Source: Paracoccaceae bacterium (GTDB lineage Bacteria > Pseudomonadota > Alphaproteobacteria > Rhodobacterales > Rhodobacteraceae). From it: DNA of 64,000 nt. The first letter of the stretch is position 1, and every line of letters begins with the position of its first letter. The translations under genes were made by a program, and so were the position numbers. The DNA is taken from positions 1 to 64,000 of the forward strand of contig JAIXZW010000003.1 of the NCBI GenBank assembly GCA_027489375.1, in the 5' to 3' direction. Of the stretch, positions 54,821 to 63,528 are shown piece after piece. A model generated the notes under the pieces. That model made no database searches. It saw nothing but the letters and a program-made list of their open reading frames with translations, and was not told the origin of the DNA.

Positions 54821-54835
54821 TTAATCTTTGTTTAA
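54821..54835. promoter_or_regulatory. CtrA-like box (TTAA-N7-TTAA) upstream of the receiver gene
   Basis: TTAA at 54821-54824 and 54832-54835 are exactly 7 nt apart, the classical CtrA spacing. It lies 85 bp before the receiver start, in the only gap (157 bp) within the plus-strand signalling genes. Further AT-rich DNA follows. Confidence 0.5.
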
Positions 54836-54919
54836 ATGCTGCAGGATTATACCACAATCTCGCCCTTAAGCTGTGCTGTCATGATGAATGGCAGCCAAGG
54901 GCTGTAGAACAGGGTTTTG

Positions 54920-55318
54920 ATGATGGACGAGAACAGTTCAGATCAGAAGTTCCGCATCCTTCTCGCCGAGGATGACGAGGTGAACCAAGAGGTCATCAAA
55001 GCCTTTCTGGTTGGGCAGTCGCATATCGACCTTACCGTCGTGGGGGATGGCCGGTCGGCGCTGGAAGCGGCGCTGGGCACGCGGTTCGACCTTATGCTGT
55101 TCGATCACAACATGCCGCATATCACGGGGGATCGGGTGATCCGCTATCTGCGGTCGGGCAACTCCAACAATTCGCGCACGCCGGTCGTGCGCTTCACGGC
55201 CGAGGCGGACCATGCCGTGATCCGCGAGACGGAAGGGCTGATCGAGGCGGTTCTGCCCAAGCCGCTGCGGGCCGAGACGTTCCTGACCACGATCGACACG
55301 ATCCTGCGCAAGGGCTGA
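54920..55318 (+). CDS. Single-domain response regulator
   Basis: The 132-residue protein is only a receiver domain. It has the acidic pocket LLAEDDEVNQ, the phospho-accepting D62 in LMLFDHNMPHITG, a switch threonine in VRFTAEA and the conserved lysine in VLPKPL. With no output domain it probably shuttles phosphate within the relay or acts by protein contact. Two ATG codons are adjacent; AGGG lies a few bases upstream. It is 6 bp before the next hybrid kinase. Confidence 0.88.
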   Translation: MMDENSSDQKFRILLAEDDEVNQEVIKAFLVGQSHIDLTVVGDGRSALEAALGTRFDLMLFDHNMPHITGDRVIRYLRSGNSNNSRTPVVRFTAEADHAVIRETEGLIEAVLPKPLRAETFLTTIDTILRKG

Positions 55319-55324
55319 CACCTC

Positions 55325-57349
55325 ATGACCTATGAGGGACGGACGAAACCGACAGATGACGAAGATGCCGTAACCCCCGCTGCGCTGATCCGTGGCGAGG
55401 AGCGGTTGCGCGATGTGATCGAGGGTGCGCAGGTCGGGACCTGGACCTGGGATTTCGACACGGTCACGCAGTTGGTGAACGATGTCTGGGCGCGGATGCT
55501 GGGCTATGATCTGGCCGAGCTGTCGCCCGTGACCTATGAGACATGGAGCCGGATCATCCACCCCGACGACCGTGCAGGTGTCGAAGGGATGATCGACCAG
55601 TGCCTGACGGGTGTGGCGAATGGCTACGAGGCCGAATACCGGATGCGGCACCGTGACGGGCACTGGATGTGGGTGCTGGACCGTGGCCGCGTGGTGCGGC
55701 GCAAACCGGACGGGTCGCCCAAGATCATGGCGGGCATCCAGATCGAGATTTCCGAGCAGAAGTCGCGCGAGGCGGCGCTGATCAAGGCCAAGGCGGAACT
55801 GGAAAGCGCGCTGGCCGAACGGGCAAGCGCCGAGCAACGCTTCATCGACATTGCGGCGGTGAGTGACGGCTGGTTCTGGGAACAGGGGCCGGACCTGCGC
55901 TTTTCGTTCCTGTCGCAGCCGGAATATTTCGAAAAGATCGGCGTGCCGCCCGCGAACATCATGGGCAAGACGCGGGAAGAATGGCTTGAACTTTACCCCG
56001 ATGTGCGGGCGAGCGCGGATTGGGAGTTGGTGCTTGTCGCCTTGCGCGACCGGCGGCCGTTCCGCGATTTCGTCTACCGCGCCCCCGCCTCGCCCGATGG
56101 CGAGGAGCGGTGGTTCCGGATTTCGGGTGCGCCGGTCTTTGACGCGGCGGCCAATTTCCTTGGCTATCGCGGGGTCGGTTCGGACGTGACGCAGCTTTAC
56201 CTTGCCAAGGCGCGGGCGGAAGAGGCGAGCCGGACGAAGTCGATGTTCCTTGCCAATATGAGCCACGAAATCCGCACGCCGCTGAACGGGGTGCTCGGGA
56301 TGGCCGAGGTGCTGGATTCATCGCTGACGAACCCTGAACACAAGCGGATGATCGGGACGATCCGGCGGTCGGGCGAGACGCTGCTGAACATCCTGAACGA
56401 CATTCTGGACATGTCGAAGATCGAGGCCGGAAAGCTCGAGCTGGAATCCGTGCCGTTCAGCCCGATGGAATTGGCCGAGCGGGTCGAGGACCTGCACAAT
56501 CTGCGGGCCGAGGAGAAGGGGCTGGATTTCGAGGTTCTGGTGAGTTCGGGGGCCGAATTGCCGCGCATCGGCGATCCGTTCCGCGTGCAGCAGGTGATGC
56601 ACAACCTTGTCTCCAATGCGATCAAGTTCACCGATGCGGGGTCGGTGACGGTCAAGATTTCGGGGCGGCGCGGGCAACCCCTCGTGATCGAGGTGCGCGA
56701 CAGCGGGATCGGGATGACGCCCGAGCAGATGGCGCGGTTGCATGAGGAATTCACCCAAGCCGACAGTTCGGTCACGCGGCGCTTCGGCGGCACGGGGCTG
56801 GGCATGGCGATCACCCGCAATCTGGTGCTGAAGATGGGCGGCCAGATCACGGTCCAGTCGGAACCGGGTGCGGGGACGGTGATCCGCGTTTCCCTGCCGC
56901 TGGCGGAAACCGATCTGCAACCCGCATCGGCGCGGGGGCAGGCGACGGCTCCGGCGGAGGGGCGGCTTGACGGGTTGCGGATACTGGCAGCCGACGACAA
57001 CGGGACCAACCGTTCGGTGCTGGAACTGATGCTGACCCGCTGCGGGGCCGAGGTGACGACCGTGGCGGACGGGCTGGCCGCGGTGCAGGCGTGGGCACCG
57101 GGGCGGTTCGACGCGATCCTGCTTGATATCGCCATGCCGGTGATGGACGGGAAGGCGGCGCTGCACGAGATCCGCCAGAAGGAAGCCGCGTTGAACGTGC
57201 CGCGCGTGCCGATCGTTGCGGTGACGGCCAACGCCATGTCGCACCAGATCGTCGAATATCTGATATGGGGCTTCGACAGCTGCGTGTCGAAGCCGATCAC
57301 GATGACCGATGTGACCAAGGTGATCCGGTCGCTGTTGCAGCGGGCCTGA
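55325..57349 (+). CDS. Hybrid histidine kinase with PAS and receiver domains
   Basis: The 674-residue cytoplasmic kinase has two PAS-type domains (about 25-150 and 170-290; the first is PAS_3-like with a PAC tail), HisKA with H314 (NMSHEIRTPLNG), HATPase (VMHNLVSNAIKF, DSGIGMT, RRFGGTGLGMA) and a receiver with D601 (AILLDIAMPVMDG). Its kinase core is so like that of the large kinase at 51085-54762 that the two probably arose by duplication. It is followed on the opposite strand, end to end, by an Hpt gene. Confidence 0.92.
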   Translation: MTYEGRTKPTDDEDAVTPAALIRGEERLRDVIEGAQVGTWTWDFDTVTQLVNDVWARMLGYDLAELSPVTYETWSRIIHPDDRAGVEGMIDQCLTGVANGYEAEYRMRHRDGHWMWVLDRGRVVRRKPDGSPKIMAGIQIEISEQKSREAALIKAKAELESALAERASAEQRFIDIAAVSDGWFWEQGPDLRFSFLSQPEYFEKIGVPPANIMGKTREEWLELYPDVRASADWELVLVALRDRRPFRDFVYRAPASPDGEERWFRISGAPVFDAAANFLGYRGVGSDVTQLYLAKARAEEASRTKSMFLANMSHEIRTPLNGVLGMAEVLDSSLTNPEHKRMIGTIRRSGETLLNILNDILDMSKIEAGKLELESVPFSPMELAERVEDLHNLRAEEKGLDFEVLVSSGAELPRIGDPFRVQQVMHNLVSNAIKFTDAGSVTVKISGRRGQPLVIEVRDSGIGMTPEQMARLHEEFTQADSSVTRRFGGTGLGMAITRNLVLKMGGQITVQSEPGAGTVIRVSLPLAETDLQPASARGQATAPAEGRLDGLRILAADDNGTNRSVLELMLTRCGAEVTTVADGLAAVQAWAPGRFDAILLDIAMPVMDGKAALHEIRQKEAALNVPRVPIVAVTANAMSHQIVEYLIWGFDSCVSKPITMTDVTKVIRSLLQRA

Positions 57350-57670
57350 TCAGTCGGGGCGGGGAAGGGCTTCGAGCGCTTCCATCAGCGGGTCGAGGAC
57401 GGGGATGATCTCCGGCCCCGTGGCACCGATGGCGACGAGACGCTCCACCTCGGCCCCCAAGGCGCCGATTTCGGCATGTCCGAGGGTGGCGGCGGTTCCG
57501 GCGAGTTTGTGGGCGATGCCGCCGATTTCGACCAGCGCCTCCTGCGGTGCGCGCCCTTCGGCGTAGCGAAGGCGGGCATCCTCCAGCGCGTCCAGACGTT
57601 CGGCGGCAAGACGGCGGAACAGGCGTTCGGCTGCAGCGAGCGGCGGGTCAATCGTGGAGGGCGCGTTCAT
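57350..57670 (-). CDS. Hpt (histidine phosphotransfer) protein
   Basis: The 106-residue helical protein has the Hpt core with phospho-accepting H54 in GGIAHKLAGTAATLG. Hpt proteins pass phosphate from the receiver of a hybrid kinase to a final response regulator. Its ATG shares one base with the stop of the receiver-GGDEF-like gene upstream, so the two are made together and probably form a donor-acceptor pair. It converges with the second hybrid kinase with no gap. Confidence 0.9.
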   Translation of the reverse strand: MNAPSTIDPPLAAAERLFRRLAAERLDALEDARLRYAEGRAPQEALVEIGGIAHKLAGTAATLGHAEIGALGAEVERLVAIGATGPEIIPVLDPLMEALEALPRPD

Positions 57671-58620
57671 CAGGCCACCATCGTCGGCTTGTTGCGCTTA
57701 TCGGGCGGGGTGGAGGCGGAGAGGATCGCCCGTTCGAGAATGCGCGTGGGTTTCGTGGGAGAGAGGAAGGAGGAGCGCGCCACCTCGCCCACACGGACCT
57801 GCGGGACGGGGATGCGGTCGGCGGCGTAAATGGATTCGAAATCCATCAGGCCGATGTTGATGAGGATTTCGAGGTCATCCGTCGATTGGCCGAGGTCGCC
57901 TTCGGTCATGCACACGAAATTGCCGCTGCCCGCGTAGGCGATCTTGGCGTCTTCGGTTTTCAGCGAATCCATGATCTGGGCCGCCACATCGCCGAGCATC
58001 TGGATGTAGATCGCGCCGGACGCCTTGTTGAAGATCATGCCGGCGTTCTTGATGTGGATGCCGATGGCGGAGGTGGAATACATGCGCTTGATGCCGAGGG
58101 TGAGGAGGTAGTTCTCCATCGCCAGAAACTCGATCCCGCGGTCGAAGCCGGGGATGAGGATGGGGGTTTCGAAGTCGGCGTTGATGTCGACCTGTGCGGC
58201 GCGCTGGCCGACGAGGCGGGCGAATTCGGCCAGACGGTGGCGTTCGGACAGAAGGCGGGCCACCATGCCGATGCGGGCCTTGAGTTCGATCATGTCGAGC
58301 GGTTTCGTGATGTAGTCGGTGGCACCGGCGGTGAAGGCATCGTCGACGAAGTTCTTGCCCGCCATCGCCGTGATCATGAGGATCGGCGTCTGGCGATAGG
58401 CGGTGCGCAGGCGGATGGCGGTGGTCAGCGCGGTTCCGTCGAGGCCGGGCATCTGCATGTCGGAGAGGATGCAGTCATAGACCGCAGGCGAAGTGTCTAT
58501 TTCATGCAGCGCCTGTTCGGCGGTGCCGACGGTCGTGACATGGCCATAGCCGATGGCTTTGAGCATCCCCGCGAGGAGTTCCAGAAACACGGGATCATCA
58601 TCCACCGCGAGAATACGCAT
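57670..58620 (-). CDS. Response regulator with a degenerate GGDEF-like output domain
   Basis: The 316-residue protein starts with a complete receiver domain (D54 in ILSDMQMPG, K106 in DYITKPLDM). After a helical linker comes a region (about 165-245) whose pattern follows a GGDEF fold, but the signature is AGSGNF at residues 230-235 instead of GG(D/E)EF. It therefore probably cannot make c-di-GMP and may bind a nucleotide or a partner instead. The C-terminal 60 residues are unique. The ATG at 58620 has GGAAGGG upstream. It is first in an operon with hpt. Confidence 0.75.
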   Translation of the reverse strand: MRILAVDDDPVFLELLAGMLKAIGYGHVTTVGTAEQALHEIDTSPAVYDCILSDMQMPGLDGTALTTAIRLRTAYRQTPILMITAMAGKNFVDDAFTAGATDYITKPLDMIELKARIGMVARLLSERHRLAEFARLVGQRAAQVDINADFETPILIPGFDRGIEFLAMENYLLTLGIKRMYSTSAIGIHIKNAGMIFNKASGAIYIQMLGDVAAQIMDSLKTEDAKIAYAGSGNFVCMTEGDLGQSTDDLEILINIGLMDFESIYAADRIPVPQVRVGEVARSSFLSPTKPTRILERAILSASTPPDKRNKPTMVA

Positions 58621-58724
58621 CAATCGGCCCTTCCATTCTCCGGCGCGACTCCGCTCCGGAGCCGTTTCGCTTCGCTTGCCCCGATCTGCAATCTGGAGGC
58701 GAAACGCGGCGAGAATTGGGCTTG

Positions 58725-58738
58725 TTAACAGTTATTAA
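58725..58738. promoter_or_regulatory. TTAA pair upstream of the receiver-GGDEF-like gene
   Basis: TTAA at 58725-58728 and 58735-58738 have a 6-nt gap, the same spacing as the clusters at 44462 and 47995. It lies about 105 bp upstream of the receiver-hpt operon, in the 166-bp gap after the HupE-like gene. Confidence 0.4.
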
Positions 58739-58786
58739 TAGGCAAGTTTCGGACGGTTTCGGACGGTGCCCGATGTTTTTGCGGGA

Positions 58787-59905
58787 TCAGCCCATGATGC
58801 GCTCCACGAACCACCACGCGCCGACCATCGCAATCGCGCCCGAGGCCGGTATGGAGATGCGTGCGCGATACCACGGTTTGCCGCCGAACCAGAGGCCGAC
58901 GAGCAGGAAGGCAGCGGCGATGACGGCAAGTTGGCCAAGCTCGACCCCGGCGTTGAAACCGAGGAGGGCGGGAAAGAAATTGCCTTCGGGCAGGCCGATT
59001 TCGCCAAGGACCGAGGCAAAACCGAGGCCGTGGAGCAGGCCGAAGCAGAAGACGACGAAGGGACGCCAGCGGGAAAGCCCCTGCGTCAGGATGTTCTCCA
59101 CCGCGACGAAGACGATGGAGGCGGCGATGACCGGCTCGACGATGCTGGCGGGCACGCTGACATAGCCCAGCGCGCCAAGACCGAGGGTGACGGTATGGGC
59201 AAGGGTGAAGGCCGAAACCTGCCAGAGCAGCGGACGCCATCTGGTCGACAGGAAGAAAAGGCCGAGGACGAAGAGGATATGGTCCAGCCCCTTGGGGACG
59301 ATGTGGTCGAAGCCGATCGGGACATACGAGGCGAAGGCTTGCAGTGGTGACATGGCGTCGCCGCCGCCCAGCGCGATGGGGTCGGACATGGCGCCCGCTT
59401 CCAGATAGCCGTCATAGGGTTTGTCCACGCCGTTCTGGCGGATGACCAGCGCGCCGAAGGGGGCCGCCCAGCCGACCTGCACCGTTTTCGCGCCTGCGGG
59501 CACGGGCGCGGTGAAGCTGATGGTGGAGGCGCGGGGAAGGGAGGGGTCGCCGACTTCGGGAACGGAAACACCGAGAAGGGCGAGTGGCTGGTCCACCCCG
59601 TCGATGCGGACGAAGATGCGCGGGGCCATTCGGGGCCAGAAGGCGCGGAAACGGGATTCGAGCGCTTGCGGCGCAAGGGCGCGGAGGGTGTCGTAGGTTG
59701 CCGCTTCGGGGGCGGCGTTGGTGTCGGCAGTGACGGTCAGGTCGATGCCGGCGACGAAGCCTTCGAGGTTGCTGCGGATGTCGAAGGAGAGGGTGTCGCC
59801 GTCCCGCTCGAAATCGCCGATGGAGGGCAGAACCTCGTGTGCGGAGAGGGGTGTGGCGAGCAGGAGGAGCAGGCCGAGGGCAAGGCGGTGGAGAGGGGCG
59901 AGCAT
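58787..59905 (-). CDS. HupE/UreJ-like membrane protein with a periplasmic domain
   Basis: HupE/UreJ proteins are linked to nickel or cobalt uptake. The 372-residue protein has a signal peptide (cleaved near PLSAHE), a periplasmic domain of about 160 residues and then six or seven membrane helices with the family motifs GFDHIVPKGLDHILFVLGLF, AFTLAHTVTLGL, VAVENIL and FGLLHGLGFASVL. The His/Asp-rich motifs are the likely metal path. It is divergent from a DUF4198 gene, a protein type also found with metal uptake systems. The metal is unknown. Confidence 0.85.
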   Translation of the reverse strand: MLAPLHRLALGLLLLLATPLSAHEVLPSIGDFERDGDTLSFDIRSNLEGFVAGIDLTVTADTNAAPEAATYDTLRALAPQALESRFRAFWPRMAPRIFVRIDGVDQPLALLGVSVPEVGDPSLPRASTISFTAPVPAGAKTVQVGWAAPFGALVIRQNGVDKPYDGYLEAGAMSDPIALGGGDAMSPLQAFASYVPIGFDHIVPKGLDHILFVLGLFFLSTRWRPLLWQVSAFTLAHTVTLGLGALGYVSVPASIVEPVIAASIVFVAVENILTQGLSRWRPFVVFCFGLLHGLGFASVLGEIGLPEGNFFPALLGFNAGVELGQLAVIAAAFLLVGLWFGGKPWYRARISIPASGAIAMVGAWWFVERIMG

Positions 59906-59999
59906 GTTTTTGTTGACCTTTCGCTTGCCGAAGCGCGCTGGCGCACAATCTATGGCGTGGGGACCGAAATGAAACGTCACGAATGAAGGAGGAGTGGAA

Positions 60000-60827
60000 A
60001 TGTCCATTCTACGGTCCCTGATGCTTGCAGCGCTGGTCGGGGCGGGGTTGCCCGCCGCATCGCCCGTGGGGGCGCATGAATTCTGGATCTCGCCGCTGAC
60101 CTATCGCGCCGAGGTGGGGCAAGAGGTGCAGGCGGAGTTGCTTGTCGGTTCGGATATGGCGGGGCAAGCCTTTCCGTGGCTGAAGCGGAACACCGCCGAG
60201 GCACGCATGATCTCGGACGGGTGGACGGTGGATATCACGGGGCGCGAGGGGGATTTGCCCGCGCTGCGCTTTACGCCGCAGGAAGAAGGGCTGCATCGGG
60301 TGATCTTTCACGCGCAGCCCGCTTTCGTGGTGTTCGACAAGCCCGAGACCTTTCCGCATTATCTGGAATACGAAGGTCTCGACTGGGTGATGGAGGCGCA
60401 TCAGGAGCGGGGTTTGCCCGGTACGGGCTTTGCCGAGATGTACACGCGGAATGCGCGGGCGCTGGTGCAGGTGGGGGCGGCATCGGACGACCAGATGGAC
60501 GCCCCGACAGGGATGCCGTTCGAGTTGGTCGCGTTGCAGAACCCCTATGTGGAGGGAGCCGAGGCCGTCGACGTGCGGTTGACGTGGAACGGCGCGCCGC
60601 AGGCGGACGAGCAGGTGGCGATCTTCGTCAAGCCGTGGGGCGGGACTGCGCCCGCGGATGTGACGCGCCGGCTGGTGCGCACCGATGCCGGGGGCGTGGC
60701 GCATATCCCGCTGGATGCGGCGGGGGAATACATGCTGTCTTCGGTGCATATGGAACCGCTCGAGGGCAATGTGGCAGCGGTCTGGCAAAGCCACTGGGCG
60801 ACGCTGAATTTCGGGATCGGCGGATGA
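60000..60827 (+). CDS. DUF4198 family periplasmic protein
   Basis: The 275-residue protein has a signal peptide (cleavage near PVGAHE) and begins its mature part with HEFWISP, the usual DUF4198 opening. This family has beta-sandwich domains and often sits next to nickel/cobalt transport genes, which fits the divergent HupE-like neighbour. GGAGG lies a few bases before the ATG. The 94-bp gap to the HupE-like gene presumably holds both promoters. Function in metal binding is inferred from context only. Confidence 0.82.
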   Translation: MSILRSLMLAALVGAGLPAASPVGAHEFWISPLTYRAEVGQEVQAELLVGSDMAGQAFPWLKRNTAEARMISDGWTVDITGREGDLPALRFTPQEEGLHRVIFHAQPAFVVFDKPETFPHYLEYEGLDWVMEAHQERGLPGTGFAEMYTRNARALVQVGAASDDQMDAPTGMPFELVALQNPYVEGAEAVDVRLTWNGAPQADEQVAIFVKPWGGTAPADVTRRLVRTDAGGVAHIPLDAAGEYMLSSVHMEPLEGNVAAVWQSHWATLNFGIGG

Positions 60828-60863
60828 GGGATGGCCCCGGCGATACACCGGGGCCAACACCGG

Positions 60864-61049
60864 TCACTGACGGGTGTTGTTGAAGCCGCGGGCTTCGCGC
60901 AGTGCCTCGCCGAGGCCTTGAGCCGCCGGAACGGTGACGGTCATGACCGTTTCGCCCTTGGACATGCCCTGATCGTGCCCCTTGGCAAAGGCCATCGGTG
61001 CGGTGAGGGCGGCGAGGGTGAGGGCGAGAGTGGTGGTTTTGACAAGCAT
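60864..61049 (-). CDS. Very small secreted protein of unknown function
   Basis: The 61-residue product has a clear signal peptide (MLVKTTTLALTLAALTAPMAFA, about 22 residues) and a mature part of only 39 residues (KGHDQGMSKGETVM...REARGFNNTRQ) without cysteines. GGAGG four bases before the ATG makes translation likely. It converges with the DUF4198 gene. I recognise no family. Confidence 0.65.
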   Translation of the reverse strand: MLVKTTTLALTLAALTAPMAFAKGHDQGMSKGETVMTVTVPAAQGLGEALREARGFNNTRQ

Positions 61050-61235
61050 TCTATCCTCCGTGTTGCTTGGTTCGGTGGACAAGTTACGGGGCGGGTGGTG
61101 CGGAAGTTTCAGACGGGGCGCCTATTTCGCGTGACGCTGCGTCAGGTGGCGGAAGGGCGCGGCTTGCTCGCGCCAAAGTTGACGGGGCGCGGGGTGACTG
61201 CCTAGGCTGGACGGCGTGAACGGTGAGGGGCAAAG

Positions 61236-61820
61236 ATGCGTGCGATGCTGCGGATCACGGCCGGGATCGACCGGCTCAACGAATGGATCGGCAGGGGAGT
61301 GGCCTGGCTGATCCTGCTCGCGGTGCTGGTGAGTGCAGCCAATGCGGTGGTGCGGAAGGTGTTTTCCGTTTCGTCCAACGCGTGGCTGGAATTGCAGTGG
61401 TATCTGTTCGGCGCGGCCTTTCTGCTGGCGGCGGCCTATACGCTGAAACAGAACGAACATATCCGCATCGACATCGTCTACGGGTTGTTTTCGCGCCGCG
61501 TGCAGCATTGGATCGACCTGTTCGGGCATGTGGTGTTCCTGATGCCCTTCGTCGCGCTGATGGTGTGGTATCTGGGACCATATGTGGCGCAATCCTTCCG
61601 CAACGGCGAGGTTTCGACCAATTCGGGGGGGCTGGTGATCTGGCCCGCCAAGGGGTTGCTGCTGGCGGGGTTCGTGCTGCTTGGCCTGCAAGGGGTGGCC
61701 GAGATCATCAGGAAGATCGCGGTGATGCGCGGTTTGATCCCCGATCCGCATCCTTTTGTTTCGGCGCATGAGGCGGCGCAGCGCGAGGGTGAGGCGCTGG
61801 CCGAGGAGATCAAAAGATGA
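61236..61820 (+). CDS. TRAP transporter small membrane subunit (DctQ type)
   Basis: The 194-residue protein has four membrane helices with the DctQ pattern (GVAWLILLAVLVSAANAVVRKVF, LELQWYLFGAAFLLAAAYTLKQNEHIRIDI). TRAP systems take up organic acids with the sodium gradient. It overlaps the large subunit by 4 bp. The ATG follows GAGGGG. No binding-protein gene lies upstream; one may be encoded at the right edge on the other strand. Confidence 0.92.
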   Translation: MRAMLRITAGIDRLNEWIGRGVAWLILLAVLVSAANAVVRKVFSVSSNAWLELQWYLFGAAFLLAAAYTLKQNEHIRIDIVYGLFSRRVQHWIDLFGHVVFLMPFVALMVWYLGPYVAQSFRNGEVSTNSGGLVIWPAKGLLLAGFVLLGLQGVAEIIRKIAVMRGLIPDPHPFVSAHEAAQREGEALAEEIKR

Positions 61821-63523
61821 TCGAATTCATCGCGCTGAACATGGCGCCGATCATGTTCGCCTCGCTCATCGTATTCTTGTTGCTGGGCTATCCGGTGGCC
61901 TTTTCGCTGGCGGCGAACGGGCTCTTGTTCTTTTTCATCGGGGTCGAGCTGGCGCCGCTGTCGGGGGGGTCGATCAGCCTCGATTGGCCGTTGCTGAACA
62001 CGCTGCCCAACCGGTTCTGGGGGGTGTTGGCGAACGAGACGTTGCTGGCGATACCCTTCTTCACCTTCATGGGGATCGTGCTGGAGCGGTCGGGGATGGC
62101 GGAAGACCTGCTCGATACCATCGGGCAGTTGTTCGGGCCGATCCGCGGGGGGCTGGCCTATGCGGTGATCTTCGTGGGGGCGCTGCTGGCGGCGACGACG
62201 GGGGTGGTGGCGGCGAGCGTCATTGCGATGGGGTTGATCAGCCTGCCGATCATGTTGCGCTACGGCTATGACAGGCGGATCGCGAGCGGGGTGATCGCGG
62301 CAAGCGGGACGCTGGCGCAGATCATCCCGCCGAGCCTTGTGCTGATCGTTCTGGCGGACCAGTTGGGGCGGTCGGTCGGGGATATGTATACGGCGGCGAT
62401 GATCCCCGGATTGGTGCTGACGGGGCTTTACTGCCTTTATGTCTTTGCCATGTCGATGCTGCGGCCCGAGTCGATGCCCGCGCTGCCGCTTGAGGCGCGG
62501 ACGCTGGGGCATGGCGTCACCTCGCTTTTCGTGGCGCTGCTGGCTTCTGGGCTGATCGGTTACGGGGCGCATGTCTGGCTCTATCCGACGCAAGGGGCGA
62601 ATGCGGATGTGCTGGGGGCCACGGTCGGGGTGGTGGTGATCTATGCCGTGGCGGTGGCGGACAAGGGGTTACGGCTGGGGCTGATGTCACGGTTGGCGCA
62701 ACAGGTCATCATCGTGCTGATCCCGCCGCTGGCGCTGGTCTTCCTTGTGCTCGGGACCATCTTCCTTGGCATCGCCACGCCGACCGAAGGGGGGGCGATG
62801 GGGGCTGTGGGCGCGCTGGTGCTGGCGGCGGCGAAAGGACGGTTGAATTACGGGGTGGTGTCGCAGGCGCTGACGGCGACGACGCGGTTGTCGGCTTTCG
62901 TGATGTTCATCCTTTTGGGCGCGCGGGTGTTTTCGCTGACCTTCTATGGTGTGAACGGACATGTCTGGGTGGAGCATCTGTTGACGAGCCTGCCGGGGGG
63001 CGAGACGGGGTTTCTGGTCGCGGTGTCGGTGCTGATCTTCCTGCTGGCGTTCTTCCTCGACTTCTTCGAACTGGCCTTCATCATCGTGCCGCTTCTGGTG
63101 CCGGCGGCGAATGCGTTGGGGATCGATCTGGTGTGGCTGGGGATCATTCTGGGCGTGAACATGCAGACGAGTTTCATGCATCCGCCCTTTGGCTTTGCGC
63201 TGTTCTACCTGCGGTCTGTGGCCCCCAAGGCGCCCTATATCGACAAGGTGACGGGGGTGCGGACGGATGGGGTGGCGACCGGGCAGATTTACTGGGGGGC
63301 GGTGCCGTTTGTTGCCATTCAGGTGGTGATGGTGGGGCTGGTGATCGCGTTCCCGCAGATGGTGATGCATTACAAGGGCGCGGCGGTGGACCCTGCGGCG
63401 GTCGAGATGAAGTTGCCGGAGTTGAAGCCGCTGGGCGGGCTGGGTGGCGGGTTGGGGGCCAACACCGCTCTCGGGGGCGGATCGGCTGCGCCCAAGGTCG
63501 GGGCGCCGGTGATTGCGCCGTGA
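61817..63523 (+). CDS. TRAP transporter large membrane subunit (DctM type)
   Basis: The 568-residue permease subunit is of the long DctM class (short ones have about 425 residues). It has a dozen or more membrane helices, with family features such as FFTFMGIVLERSGMAEDLLD, AATTGVVAASVIAMGLISLP, SGTLAQIIPPSLVLIVLADQ and GIATPTEGGAMGA. An extra hydrophobic section is seen around residues 230-290, and a Gly/Ala-rich tail of about 30 residues follows the last helix. Transport substrate unknown. The stop is followed after 5 bp by the second copy of the palindromic repeat. Confidence 0.92.
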   Translation: MIEFIALNMAPIMFASLIVFLLLGYPVAFSLAANGLLFFFIGVELAPLSGGSISLDWPLLNTLPNRFWGVLANETLLAIPFFTFMGIVLERSGMAEDLLDTIGQLFGPIRGGLAYAVIFVGALLAATTGVVAASVIAMGLISLPIMLRYGYDRRIASGVIAASGTLAQIIPPSLVLIVLADQLGRSVGDMYTAAMIPGLVLTGLYCLYVFAMSMLRPESMPALPLEARTLGHGVTSLFVALLASGLIGYGAHVWLYPTQGANADVLGATVGVVVIYAVAVADKGLRLGLMSRLAQQVIIVLIPPLALVFLVLGTIFLGIATPTEGGAMGAVGALVLAAAKGRLNYGVVSQALTATTRLSAFVMFILLGARVFSLTFYGVNGHVWVEHLLTSLPGGETGFLVAVSVLIFLLAFFLDFFELAFIIVPLLVPAANALGIDLVWLGIILGVNMQTSFMHPPFGFALFYLRSVAPKAPYIDKVTGVRTDGVATGQIYWGAVPFVAIQVVMVGLVIAFPQMVMHYKGAAVDPAAVEMKLPELKPLGGLGGGLGANTALGGGSAAPKVGAPVIAP

Positions 63524-63528
63524 GTGGA

